A DNA stretch of 64,000 nucleotides, from assembly GCA_050181465.1 (NCBI GenBank), contig JBFXDD010000002.1, forward strand, positions 124,001 through 188,000. The letters are read 5' to 3'. Under the pieces are notes generated by a model. That model searched no databases, was not told where the DNA came from, and was given only the letters and a program-made list of their open reading frames with translations. Origin of the DNA: JACRLW01 sp050181465. Its GTDB lineage: Bacteria; Planctomycetota; UBA1135; UBA2386. This document shows, piece after piece, positions 7,651 through 16,619 of this stretch (its first letter is position 1; every line of letters begins with the position of its first letter). Both the position numbers and the translations under genes were made by a program.

Positions 7651-10617
7651 ATGAGCAGAGCAACCAAGAAGTCCGCGGCGAACGATGCGAAGCGTCCCGA
7701 GGGGATTCCGATCGATCTCGGTCCCCGTGGGCGCGAGTTCCTCGGCATCCTGATCGTGGGCGTCGCGCTCTATCTCCTGGTGTCGTTGGCGACGTTCGAC
7801 CGCTCGCAACTCGATGCCGAATCGATCCCGCGCGGCGGCATGCGCAACCTCGGGGGCGTCGTCGGCTACCACTTCGCGAACGGGCTCACGTGGTTACTCG
7901 GCGCCGGCTCCTGGGCTCTGTGTGCGGCGGCCATCGTCGGCGGCTTCGCCGTGTTCACCGGGCGTCGCATCGAGCGCGTCGGTCTCAAGCTCACGGGGCT
8001 CTTCGTGTTCGTTCTGATGCTGGCGATCCTGCTGGCCGGACCGCGCGGCGATGCGCTGCCGACGCGACTGTTCCCGCATGGGCCAGGCGGCGCGATCGCT
8101 GCCGCGCTGTCACCGCGGCTCACGCACTCGCTCGGTGGTTCGGGGCGGCTGTTGGTCGTCCTGTTCGGCGCGCTCGTTTCCTTGTTGCTCGCGACGGAGT
8201 GGTTGCTGTCGGCCTTGCTCTTGCGGCTCGGTGAGCGCGTCGAATCGACGGCCCGGCGCGTCGGCTCGATCCGGCCGCGGTTGGCGTGGGCCAACGAGAA
8301 CTCCGCGCGCGAGGACGAGGCGGCCGAACCGACCGCGGTCCTCGATGCGCCGCGCGGCCGTGGTCGACGAGCCGGGCTCGCCAAGTCGTCGCAGTCGGGG
8401 GAGGCGGCCGCCGACGAGTCGGTGAGTCGGTCCGGCGACGCGGACGACGAGGCGGCGTCCCTCGCGGAAGCGCCGACCCGGCGTCGCCGCGGTCGCGCGC
8501 GGGTCGAGGTCGAGGCCGCTACCGGCGAGGCGCTGGAACTCGATGCCGAGTCGATCGAGGACGCCGTCGAGAACGCCGATGAGGACGACGCGCCGCTCGC
8601 TGCGCCGAACGAGAGGCGCGGTGCCTCGGCTGCCGAGGCGGCTGCAAAGGACGCGGTGCCCGCGGACGAAGATGCGGTGGACGCGGCGGTTGCACCCGAA
8701 CCTGCGGTCGTCGAGGCCGCGAAGTCCGCCGACGCCGCTCTGCGAATCAACCGGCGCCGGGCCTCACGCACGCGCCCCAAACCGCGGCGTCCGCATCCCG
8801 AGTTGCCCTTCGACGAGCCGTGGAACTACCCGCCGCTCGAACTCTTCCGCGAGCCGCCGGAGCCCGAGCAGGACATCGGCGACCACGTGCTCGAGCAGAA
8901 CAAGGAGGCGATCGAACGCCGGTTGGCTTCGTTCAAGCTCGATGCTCGCGTGGTCGCGGTGTCCGTCGGTCCCGCGGTCACGCAGTACGAACTCGAGCTC
9001 AGCGAAGGCATCAAGCTCTCGAAGGTGGTGGCCTACGAGCCGGACTTGGCGGCGGCCCTGCGGGCGCTCAACGTTCGCGTGGTCGCGCCGATTCCGGGCA
9101 AGGACACCGTCGGGGTCGAGGTGCCGAACAAGAAGCGGCAGATGGTCTACATGCGCGAACTGCTCAACGACTACGGGCTCGCCGAGGACCGCGCGATTCC
9201 GCTGTTCCTGGGCAAGGACGTGGCGGGTGCCGCGATCGTCGAAGACCTCGCGCGCATGCCGCACCTCTTGATCGCGGGCACGACCGGATCGGGCAAGTCG
9301 GTCTGCATCAACTCGATCCTGCTCTCGATCCTGATGACGCGCACGCCGCGCCAGGTGCGGCTCGTGCTGATCGACCCGAAGATGGTCGAGTTGCAGGTGT
9401 TCCGGCAGGTGCCGCACCTCGCCTGCGACGTCGTCACCAACATGAAGCGGGCGCCACAGGTGCTCGATTGGGCGGTGCAGGAAATGGAGCGACGCTACAC
9501 GCTGCTCTCCGAGGTCGGCACGAACCACATCAAGTCGTTCAACAAGCTCGGCCGGGAGGAGGTCGAGCGTCGTCTGCAGCGTCCGGCGGAGGCCGCCGAC
9601 ACGCACCTGCCGTACATCGTGGTCGTCATCGACGAACTCGCCGACCTGATGAACGTCGCGCAGAAGGAGGTCGAGGAGTCGATTCAGCGACTTGCGCAGA
9701 AGTCGCGTGCGGTCGGTATCCACGTGATCCTCGCGACGCAGCGGCCGAGCACGGACGTGATCACCGGCATCATCAAGGCGAACTTGCCGTGTCAGGTCGC
9801 GTTCAAGGTCAACCGCAAGATCGACAGCCGCGTCATCCTCGACAGCAACGGTGCCGAGAAGCTGTTGGGGCATGGTGACATGTTGTTCGTGTCGCCGACG
9901 GCCGGGCAGATGGTGCGTGCGCAGGGCGCTTTCGTCAGCGAGGAGGAGACCCACGGGGTGTGCAGTTGGCTGCAACAGAACGGGCCCGATCAGTCCTTCA
10001 TCCATTCGCTGGTGCAGACCGAAACCGCGAAGAAGAAGGGCTTGTCCGAGCGGGACGACCTCTACGACAAAGCAGCCGAGATCATCCTTGGTCAGCAGCG
10101 CGGCTCGGCGACCCTCATCCAGCGCGCGCTGGCGGTCGGTTACACCCGCGCGACTCGCCTGCTCGAGATGATGGAGGAGGACGGCCTGGTCGGTCCCTTC
10201 CTCGGTTCGCGATCGCGGGAAGTCCTGATGACGGTCGAGGAATGGCGAGCCCGAGAAGCCGCCGCGGCCGAGATGGAGGACGAGTTCGACGAGGACTCCG
10301 AGGATGGGCTCGACTGGGACGACGAGGATGCCTCGGCTGAGGAGGCCGACGAGGCAGACGCCGACGAGGAACTCGACGAGGAACTCGACGAGGACTCCGA
10401 CTTGGACGCCGAGGATGACGCGTCCGACGAGGACGCCGACGAGGACACCGACGAGGACATCGACGAGGAAACCGACGAAGAAACCGACGAGGACACCGAG
10501 GAAGAACTGGACGAAGAAGACGACGAAGATTCGGCAGACGAAGACGACGAGGACGCAGAAGACGCCGAGGACGAGGATTCGGACGCAGAGGACGCCGACT
10601 CCGACGAGCGGGGCTAG
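7651..10617 (+). CDS. ftsK: DNA translocase FtsK with an extreme acidic tail
   Basis: FtsK pumps chromosome-dimer DNA at the division septum. This 988-residue version has four N-terminal membrane segments (roughly residues 28-47, 78-102, 110-130, 162-187) and an acidic/Ala-rich linker (about 215-380). The alpha/beta motor carries Walker A GTTGSGKS near residue 545 and Walker B VVVIDELAD near 658, plus the ATQRPS loop. The winged-helix gamma domain lies near residues 802-870 (DLYDKAAEIILGQQRGSAT, ALAVGYTRATRLLEMMEEDG). About 115 residues almost only of Asp, Glu, Ala, Ser and Thr follow, with no Lys and one Arg, beyond the normal end of FtsK. GAGG stands eight bases before the ATG. The stop codon TAG lies in a CTAG that looks like an end of the local palindromic repeat. 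Confidence 0.95.
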   Translation: MSRATKKSAANDAKRPEGIPIDLGPRGREFLGILIVGVALYLLVSLATFDRSQLDAESIPRGGMRNLGGVVGYHFANGLTWLLGAGSWALCAAAIVGGFAVFTGRRIERVGLKLTGLFVFVLMLAILLAGPRGDALPTRLFPHGPGGAIAAALSPRLTHSLGGSGRLLVVLFGALVSLLLATEWLLSALLLRLGERVESTARRVGSIRPRLAWANENSAREDEAAEPTAVLDAPRGRGRRAGLAKSSQSGEAAADESVSRSGDADDEAASLAEAPTRRRRGRARVEVEAATGEALELDAESIEDAVENADEDDAPLAAPNERRGASAAEAAAKDAVPADEDAVDAAVAPEPAVVEAAKSADAALRINRRRASRTRPKPRRPHPELPFDEPWNYPPLELFREPPEPEQDIGDHVLEQNKEAIERRLASFKLDARVVAVSVGPAVTQYELELSEGIKLSKVVAYEPDLAAALRALNVRVVAPIPGKDTVGVEVPNKKRQMVYMRELLNDYGLAEDRAIPLFLGKDVAGAAIVEDLARMPHLLIAGTTGSGKSVCINSILLSILMTRTPRQVRLVLIDPKMVELQVFRQVPHLACDVVTNMKRAPQVLDWAVQEMERRYTLLSEVGTNHIKSFNKLGREEVERRLQRPAEAADTHLPYIVVVIDELADLMNVAQKEVEESIQRLAQKSRAVGIHVILATQRPSTDVITGIIKANLPCQVAFKVNRKIDSRVILDSNGAEKLLGHGDMLFVSPTAGQMVRAQGAFVSEEETHGVCSWLQQNGPDQSFIHSLVQTETAKKKGLSERDDLYDKAAEIILGQQRGSATLIQRALAVGYTRATRLLEMMEEDGLVGPFLGSRSREVLMTVEEWRAREAAAAEMEDEFDEDSEDGLDWDDEDASAEEADEADADEELDEELDEDSDLDAEDDASDEDADEDTDEDIDEETDEETDEDTEEELDEEDDEDSADEDDEDAEDAEDEDSDAEDADSDERG

Positions 10618-10628
10618 TCCGGGCTAGT
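10611..10628. repeat. Possible remnant of the CTAG-bounded palindromic repeat
   Basis: GGGCTAGTCCGGGCTAG spans the ftsK stop codon and the bases after it. It resembles the outer ends of the 184-bp palindromes elsewhere in the window (CCGGGCTAG). Only end-like sequence is present; the body of the element is missing, so this could be a deletion scar or chance. Confidence 0.35.
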
Positions 10629-10780
10629 CTCGCCCGCCGGCCGCTTTGCACTCCGGTCGCCTCGTGGCGGCTGGATCGTCGCAGCGCGCCCGCCTATCCT
10701 CCGCACACTCGCCGGGTGGGCGCTGGCGGTCCGAAGCGGCCGCGTTCGTGCCGTGTCGTCGTCAGTCCTCCGCGTGGCGA

Positions 10781-10787
10781 GGGGAGG
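10781..10787 (+). promoter_or_regulatory. Strong ribosome binding site fixing the start of the FtsK-like paralogue
   Basis: GGGGAGG lies five bases before the ATG at 10793. The same frame is open back to 10646, so this site decides the start and removes 49 spurious residues. Confidence 0.75.
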
Positions 10788-10792
10788 TTCCC

Positions 10793-12493
10793 ATGACCGA
10801 CCGACAGTCCACGCCGTCATCGCCGCGGCCATCGTGGTTCGAGCCGCGCGTCGCCGTCGCGGGTGCGCTTGCCCTGGCGTCGGCGTTCTTCCTCGCCGCT
10901 GCCACGACCCTCCGTTTGCGCGGGATCGAAGCGGCGGGCTTTCCGGCGAACCTCGTCGGCGCGCTGCAAGACTGGTTCGGCTTCGAGCCGAGCTTCATGG
11001 TCGCCGCTCTGACGATGGTGTGGTGCTCGGTCTGGTTCTTGACCGGACGTTTCGATCGCCCCGTCGCTCGCGTCGTCCGCATCCTCGGGCTGGGGTTCTG
11101 CCTCGCAGTGCTGGTCGGCCTGCGTGGCGAGGGCGGGGGTGGCGAGGTCGGTAGCGCACTCGCGGCGCGCTTGGTCGGCGTCGTACCCGAGAGCGTTGCC
11201 GTCTTCGTCGTGGCGCTCGCAGTGATTGCGTCGCTGTTGCTCGCAACCGACTTCTTCTTCTTCCAAGCGTTTCGTCGCCTCGTCGAGCGCGCTGCGGATG
11301 GTGCGGTGCAGCACGGGGAAGGTGCGGAGCGCAATGAGATCGGCGACCTGTTCGTCGCTCGTTCCGGGACGGTTTCGGAAGGTGGGGAGGCGATCGCGTC
11401 CACCGCGCTCCAGGACATCGACTCGCTGGGCAACGATGGCGTCGAGGCGGCTGCGGTCGCGGAACTGGAGTCCTTGCATCTCCGCGAGGTGGCGCCGCAG
11501 CCCGCGATGCGTGAAGAACCTGCGGCAGACTCCGATCCCGAATCGGTCGATGTCGACGTGTGGACTGCGGCTGCGGAAGTCGAAGCAGTCGAGGCGCGGC
11601 GTGCGGAACGACAGTCGCGTCGCGAGGCTCGCCGTGCGCGGCGCGCGACTCCCGTCGAGCTCGCGGCGCAGGACCTGAATGATGCCGATGCCGAGGTCAT
11701 CGTCCCCGAGGACGAGCCGATCATCGCCGAGGCTGACCTCGTCGTAGCGACCGACGTGGTCGCCGTCACGCCCGCGACTCTCGAACCCGCCGAACCCGCG
11801 ACCGAGTTCCCGTCGGTCGAAGTTGCTGCCGAGGATGAGACGGTCGGCGCCACCGGCACAGCGGACGCGGACGACCTCGAAGCGCGGCCGTTCGATTCGC
11901 CGGAGGATCGCGACGACGACGAGACCGACTTCGACTACGTGCTGCCTGCAGTTGCTGCCGCGGCGGTCGAGGTTCCCAGGCTTCGCCTCGAGCGACTCAG
12001 TGAGGAGATCGAAGAGAGCGAAGAGATCGGCGAACTCGAAGCGAGTGAAGAGTCGGTCGCGGAACTGGTCGAGGAGTCCGCCGAGCGGGGCGAGCGCGAC
12101 GAGCAGGACGAGCCGGTGGACTCCGAGTTGCAAGACCTCGCGATCTCGGCGGGTGAGGAGCACGCCACGACCGCGGCCGACCATGGGGCAGCCGCGGCGG
12201 CAATCGAGCCGACGACTCCTGAGCACGTCGTCGCCATTCCATCGATCGCTCCTCGCCAGGGCGCCCTGTTCGGGAGTGCTGCGAGCGACGAGGACTTGCT
12301 TCGCGAAGCAGAGGGGTTGGTGTTGACCCACCGCCGCGCGAGCGTCCCGTTCCTCAAGCGTCGGTTGCGGATCGGCGAGGACGAGGCCCGGGAAGTCCTG
12401 GAAGTTCTCGCTCGCCGCGGGGTCGTCGAACTGGAAGCCGGCGGCGAGCAGGCCCGCGTCCTCTCCGATGTGCGCGAGGATCCAGAGGCCTGA
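10793..12493 (+). CDS. FtsK-like membrane protein lacking the motor domain
   Basis: The 566-residue protein has an N-terminal block of about four membrane segments and a long Glu/Asp/Ala-rich linker. At the C-terminus is a 70-residue domain resembling the FtsK gamma winged helix (LLREAEGLVLTHRRASVPFL, then RRLRIGEDEAREVLEVLARR). The fourth membrane segment ends VIASLLLATDFFFFQ, close to SLLLATEWLLS in the neighbouring FtsK. No Walker A, Walker B or other ATPase motif is present. It therefore has both ends of FtsK without the pump. The gene follows ftsK by 175 bp and precedes dnaB, so a role in septum/chromosome coordination is likely but inferred. It might compete with or partner FtsK at the septum, or read DNA polarity sequences. 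Confidence 0.72.
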   Translation: MTDRQSTPSSPRPSWFEPRVAVAGALALASAFFLAAATTLRLRGIEAAGFPANLVGALQDWFGFEPSFMVAALTMVWCSVWFLTGRFDRPVARVVRILGLGFCLAVLVGLRGEGGGGEVGSALAARLVGVVPESVAVFVVALAVIASLLLATDFFFFQAFRRLVERAADGAVQHGEGAERNEIGDLFVARSGTVSEGGEAIASTALQDIDSLGNDGVEAAAVAELESLHLREVAPQPAMREEPAADSDPESVDVDVWTAAAEVEAVEARRAERQSRREARRARRATPVELAAQDLNDADAEVIVPEDEPIIAEADLVVATDVVAVTPATLEPAEPATEFPSVEVAAEDETVGATGTADADDLEARPFDSPEDRDDDETDFDYVLPAVAAAAVEVPRLRLERLSEEIEESEEIGELEASEESVAELVEESAERGERDEQDEPVDSELQDLAISAGEEHATTAADHGAAAAAIEPTTPEHVVAIPSIAPRQGALFGSAASDEDLLREAEGLVLTHRRASVPFLKRRLRIGEDEAREVLEVLARRGVVELEAGGEQARVLSDVREDPEA

Positions 12494-12514
12494 TCGCGAG
12501 CGTCCCACGACGAG

Positions 12515-12544
12515 TTGTCCACGTTTCTCCACGCGTTCTCCACA
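12515..12544 (+). promoter_or_regulatory. Three DnaA-box-like 9-mers in helical phase upstream of dnaB
   Basis: TTGTCCACG (12515), TTCTCCACG (12525) and TTCTCCACA (12536) start 10 and 11 bp apart, about one helical turn. The last differs from TTATCCACA at one position, the others at two. They lie in the gap before dnaB and could be DnaA-controlled promoter sites. There is no AT-rich unwinding region, so I do not call an origin. The degenerate match in GC-rich DNA makes chance possible. Confidence 0.35.
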
Positions 12545-12693
12545 GCGCCGAACGCGACGCCGAGACTCGTGAGCCCCGCGCACGAGCAAGCGAACGTCGA
12601 AGGCTTGGAGACCGCGCAGCGCTTTTGGCAAGATGCGCGGCCCGCGCGCGTGCGCGGCGATCGTGATCGATGAACCCAACGTCGGGAGGGCAG

Positions 12694-14049
12694 ATGGTCG
12701 ACTTCGGACCAGCCAGTGAAGCGCGCGGGCGACCGCGAAACATCGAAGCCGAGCGCTCGGTGCTCGGTTCTCTCCTCCTCGACCAGGCGGCGATCGCGGA
12801 CGTGGGTGCGCTTCTGCGTCCCGACGACTTCTGGGTCCCCAAGCATCGGCTGTTGTTCCAGGCGATCCTGCAGGTCTTCGAGGGCAAGGGGCAGGTCGAT
12901 GTGCTCACCGTCGAGGAAGTGCTGTCGCGCGAAGGCGTGCTCGAAGAAGTCGGCGGTCGCGATGAGTTGTTCGCGCTGCTCCACAGCGTCGTGTCCGCCG
13001 CCGGCGTGAGCTATCACGCGGAAATCGTTCGAGAGAAGGCGATCCAGCGCAAGCTGCTGGAGACCTGCGAGGAGATCGCGGAACGCGCGTATCGGAACCT
13101 CGCCGAGCCGCGAGAGCTTCTCGACTTCGCCGAGGAGCAGATCTTCCGCATCGCGCGCATGGACGCGACCGGTCAGATCCAGAGCGTCGATCAACTGGTC
13201 CAGAAGGTCTTCGAACGGATCGACTTCTTCCGCTCGAACAAGGGGCAGGCCACCGGACTGATGACCGGCTACCGCGACCTCGACGAGATGACCGGAGGCT
13301 TGCAGCCCGGTGAGCTCGTGATCGTGGCGGCACGCCCTTCCATGGGGAAGACCACATTCGCTCTCAATCTGTGTGAACGCATCGCGCTGAGCGGGAAGGG
13401 CGTGTTGATCTTCAGTCTCGAAATGTCGTCGCAGCAGATCATCTCCAACATGCTGTGCTGTCGCGCGCAGGTGAACGGCCAGGCGATGCGTCGCGGCCGC
13501 ATCACCGAAGAGGAATACGAGAGGCTCCAGCATCACGCCGCGAAGCTCTACGAGGCGCCCATCTACGTCGACGACGGTGGCGGTCTCACGCCCGCGACCC
13601 TTCGATCGAAGTGTCGCCGTCACCGCCAGCAAGGCAATCCGCTCGCCTTGGTGGTCGTGGATTACCTCCAGCTCATGCACGGCGGGCAACGTATCGAGAG
13701 CCGCCAGCAGGAGATCGCGCACATCTCACGGTCGATGAAGGCGCTCGCTCGCGAACTCGAGATCCCGGTGATCGCCCTCTCGCAGCTCAACCGCGATGTA
13801 GAAGGTCGTGAGGACCACCGCCCCCGCATGAGCGATCTGCGCGAATCGGGCGCGATCGAGCAGGACGCTGACGTGATCGCGCTGTTGCACCGCGAGGACT
13901 ACTACAAGCCGACCGAAGAGAATCGCGGGCTCGCACAACTCATCGTCGCGAAGCAGCGCAACGGCCCGACCGGGGACGTGACGCTGCAGTTCTTCCGTGA
14001 ATACATGCGATTCGAGAACTTCGCCGGCAAGGTGGAGCCGCTCGCGTGA
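12694..14049 (+). CDS. dnaB: Replicative DNA helicase DnaB
   Basis: DnaB is the hexameric 5'-3' helicase of the replication fork. The 451-residue protein has the N-terminal helical domain (NIEAERSVLGSLLLD), a linker helix, and a RecA-like C-terminal domain: Walker A ARPSMGKTTFAL near residue 215, FSLEMSSQQ, Walker B LVVVDYLQLM near 320, ALSQLNRDVE, and the arginine-finger region with SGAIEQDADV and AKQRNGPTGDV. Length is normal for the family. I chose the ATG at 12694 because GGGAGGG stands just before it; an ATG at 12670 in the same frame has no such site. The stop overlaps the GTG of the BamA-type gene (GTGA), an unusual pairing that suggests co-expression. Confidence 0.96.
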   Translation: MVDFGPASEARGRPRNIEAERSVLGSLLLDQAAIADVGALLRPDDFWVPKHRLLFQAILQVFEGKGQVDVLTVEEVLSREGVLEEVGGRDELFALLHSVVSAAGVSYHAEIVREKAIQRKLLETCEEIAERAYRNLAEPRELLDFAEEQIFRIARMDATGQIQSVDQLVQKVFERIDFFRSNKGQATGLMTGYRDLDEMTGGLQPGELVIVAARPSMGKTTFALNLCERIALSGKGVLIFSLEMSSQQIISNMLCCRAQVNGQAMRRGRITEEEYERLQHHAAKLYEAPIYVDDGGGLTPATLRSKCRRHRQQGNPLALVVVDYLQLMHGGQRIESRQQEIAHISRSMKALARELEIPVIALSQLNRDVEGREDHRPRMSDLRESGAIEQDADVIALLHREDYYKPTEENRGLAQLIVAKQRNGPTGDVTLQFFREYMRFENFAGKVEPLA

Positions 14050-16568
14050 CGTGCTCGACGAGTCGGCCGGACCGTCGTGCGACGTCGATCCGCTTCAGCG
14101 CCCTTCCACTGGTGCTGGTGGCGCTGACGTGGCTGCTCGGCGCGTCTGGATCGCTTCGGGCCCAGCAGGAGCGCGATCCATCCGAGGGCAAACCGATCGT
14201 CGAGATCTTCGTCGAGCCCAAGGATCAAGCCGAGCTCGTGGTTCGATTGCTTCGAACGCGCGTCGGGCAGCCGCTTCGCCTCGCCGACGTCAAGGAGGAC
14301 GAGGAGATGCTCTGGCGACGTCTCAAGCTGACGACGCGCGTCGACGTCCAGGATGTCGCCAACGGGGTCAATCTCTACTTCGTGCTCCTCGACGCCCAGG
14401 GATTCGACAGCTACGAGATCCACGGGCTGCGCGAACTCTCCGATCGTGAGGTGCGGACCTTGCTCGGACTCGAAGTGCGGCAGCGCATGAACCGACGAGC
14501 CGCCGACCAATACGCCGCCACACTCACGGAGCGCTACAAGCGAAAGGGCTACGCCTTCGTGCAGGTCCGGATCCAGGAGGATGCCGAGGCCAGCGTGCTG
14601 CACTTCTGGGTGGATGAGGGTCCGAAGGTCCGAGTCGACGAGGTGCGGTTTCTCGGCAACGAATCGTTTCCGGGTTGGATCGCGCTCGGCATGGCCGACA
14701 ACGTGAGCGGCAGCTCGAAGATGCAGATGACTCAGGCAACGGCGGTGCCGTTCCTGATCCCAGGCGCCGAGTATTCCGAGGAGATCCTCGACGAGGATCT
14801 CGATCGCCTGCGCGTCTGGTATCGCCAGCGCGGCTTTCGTGATGCACGCGTGGAGCTGGTGAGCACCGACTTCCAGCCGGATCGATCGCGTGTCGATCTG
14901 ACGATCCGAATCATCGAGGGTCGCCGATACAAGATCGCCAGCGTGGACTTGCTCCAGATTCCGTCAGGTGGCGAGGAGCCCAGATATCCGAAGGCGGAGA
15001 TCCTCGAGAAGGTCAAGACAGCACCTGGACAGTTCTACGAGTGGTTGCAGATCGACCTCGACAATCTTGCGATCGCTCGGTTCTACGGTGAGCGCGGTCA
15101 CCCCCGCGAGGGGCAGTATGGGCGTGCGATCCCGGACGCCTTCCGAATCGAAGATCCGGCGGAGCGGTTCGATGTCGACCGCGCCGAGGTGCACCTGACC
15201 TACGTCGTGCGGGAAGGTTCACCGAAGGTCTTGCGTGCCGTGCAGGTTCGAGGAAACGCGCAGACTCAGTCCCGCGTCGTCCTCCGCAAGATCTTCCAGA
15301 TGCCGGGCCAGAAGCTCGATCTCACGGAACTGGAGCGCTCGCAAGGGTCGCTCGATGCGCTGCGCTACTTCTCGAACGCCCAAGGCTTCGGGGGTACGCG
15401 GTTCGAGCTGCTGCCGGTCGAGGGCAGCACGGATCAGGTGGATCTCGCCGTCGAGGTCGAGGAAGGCGATACCGGCCAGTTGCTCTGGGGTGGTGGTGTC
15501 AGCTCGTTCAACGTGCAGGCGCGAGTCAACTTCGTGAAGCGCAACTTCGACATCACGAAGCCACCGTCGTCATGGAACCCCGTCGACTGGTTCACCGAGA
15601 TCGGCAACAACCAGGCCTTCCACGGTGCCGGCCAGGAGCTCAACATCCTGCTGTCGCCGGGAACGCAGGTCAGCTTGTTCGACATCTCGTTCTACGAGCC
15701 CGATCTGTTCCGAACGCACATGGACACCATCGGGTTGCGCGTCGATGCCTACCGGCGACTGGTGTTGCTCGACTCCTTCCGCTCCGACTCCTTCGGGATC
15801 GACGTCGGCCTGTCGCGCCAGTTCACGGAGAACTTCTCGGTCGGCCTCTCGGTTCGCGAGGAATCCGTGCGGATCCGCGACATCCAGGCCAACGCTCCGG
15901 GAATCGTGTTCGATGCGGAGGGCACCAACGAGATCCGCGGGTTCAGCCTCAACTCGACGCTGACGGACCTGGACTATCCACTCGAGCCGACGCACGGCTA
16001 CCGACTCAATGCCACCGGCGAGTTCGCCGGCGGCTTCATCGGCGGCGACGAGAGCTTCGTGAAGTTCGGCTTGTCGCACACGCAGTTCTTCCGGCTGTGG
16101 CGGGATGCGCGAGAGCGATCGCACGTCCTTCGATGGCGGAGTTCGTTCGACTGGGGCCAGGGCTTCGGTGACTCGGATGACCTGTTCATCACCGAGCGCT
16201 TCTACATGGGCGGCGCCAACTTGCGTGGCTTCGATCAACGCCGCGCCGGACCCTTCCAGTTCGGGCGACCGGTCGGCGGCGAGGCGCGGCTCTTGTCGAG
16301 CCTGGAGTACCGCTTCCCGATCTTTTCGACGCGTCGCCAGGGCCAGTTGCGCGAGACCGAGGTCCTGCGCGGTCATCTGTTCGCCGACTTCGGAATGCTC
16401 GGGCTTTCGCTCGACGACCTCGGTTCGCCTCGCTTGTCGCTCGGTGTCGGGATTCGGTTCCTCACGCCGATGCTCAATGCCCCCCTGGAGTTCAACGTCG
16501 GTTGGCCGGTGTCGTCGGAAGATGCCGACGAGATGCGGCAGTTCTTCTTCAGCATCTCGCGCAACTGA
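14046..16568 (+). CDS. bamA: BamA/Omp85-type outer membrane protein assembly factor
   Basis: The 840-residue protein inserts beta-barrels into the outer membrane if it is a true BamA. It starts with a signal peptide (cleavage near LRA-QQ, residue 38). POTRA-like domains follow, visible as repeated GxRFLGN / VRGN motifs (VRFLGNESFPG, VQVRGNAQTQSRVVLRKIFQ). The C-terminal half is a barrel of alternating strands with the Omp85 signature around residues 716-729 (ERFYMGGANLRGF). It ends with an aromatic-rich strand (FFFSISRN). GTG is the only sensible start, overlapping the dnaB stop. The second POTRA region is longer than in E. coli BamA. No bamB-D genes lie nearby, which is common outside proteobacteria. 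Confidence 0.9.
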   Translation: MTCSTSRPDRRATSIRFSALPLVLVALTWLLGASGSLRAQQERDPSEGKPIVEIFVEPKDQAELVVRLLRTRVGQPLRLADVKEDEEMLWRRLKLTTRVDVQDVANGVNLYFVLLDAQGFDSYEIHGLRELSDREVRTLLGLEVRQRMNRRAADQYAATLTERYKRKGYAFVQVRIQEDAEASVLHFWVDEGPKVRVDEVRFLGNESFPGWIALGMADNVSGSSKMQMTQATAVPFLIPGAEYSEEILDEDLDRLRVWYRQRGFRDARVELVSTDFQPDRSRVDLTIRIIEGRRYKIASVDLLQIPSGGEEPRYPKAEILEKVKTAPGQFYEWLQIDLDNLAIARFYGERGHPREGQYGRAIPDAFRIEDPAERFDVDRAEVHLTYVVREGSPKVLRAVQVRGNAQTQSRVVLRKIFQMPGQKLDLTELERSQGSLDALRYFSNAQGFGGTRFELLPVEGSTDQVDLAVEVEEGDTGQLLWGGGVSSFNVQARVNFVKRNFDITKPPSSWNPVDWFTEIGNNQAFHGAGQELNILLSPGTQVSLFDISFYEPDLFRTHMDTIGLRVDAYRRLVLLDSFRSDSFGIDVGLSRQFTENFSVGLSVREESVRIRDIQANAPGIVFDAEGTNEIRGFSLNSTLTDLDYPLEPTHGYRLNATGEFAGGFIGGDESFVKFGLSHTQFFRLWRDARERSHVLRWRSSFDWGQGFGDSDDLFITERFYMGGANLRGFDQRRAGPFQFGRPVGGEARLLSSLEYRFPIFSTRRQGQLRETEVLRGHLFADFGMLGLSLDDLGSPRLSLGVGIRFLTPMLNAPLEFNVGWPVSSEDADEMRQFFFSISRN

Positions 16569-16619
16569 GAATCGACTCGACCGACGCGAGCCGAGCGCAT
16601 TCTCTCAGCCCATCCGTCC

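Noticed and set aside
10817..12679. A minus-strand frame of 620 codons opposite the FtsK-like gene
   Set aside because: The plus strand has a strong ribosome binding site, membrane segments and a gamma-like domain; the minus frame has none of these.
12494..12693. Replication origin at the DnaA-box-like cluster
   Set aside because: No AT-rich unwinding element and no dnaA or dnaN nearby; the boxes are degenerate.
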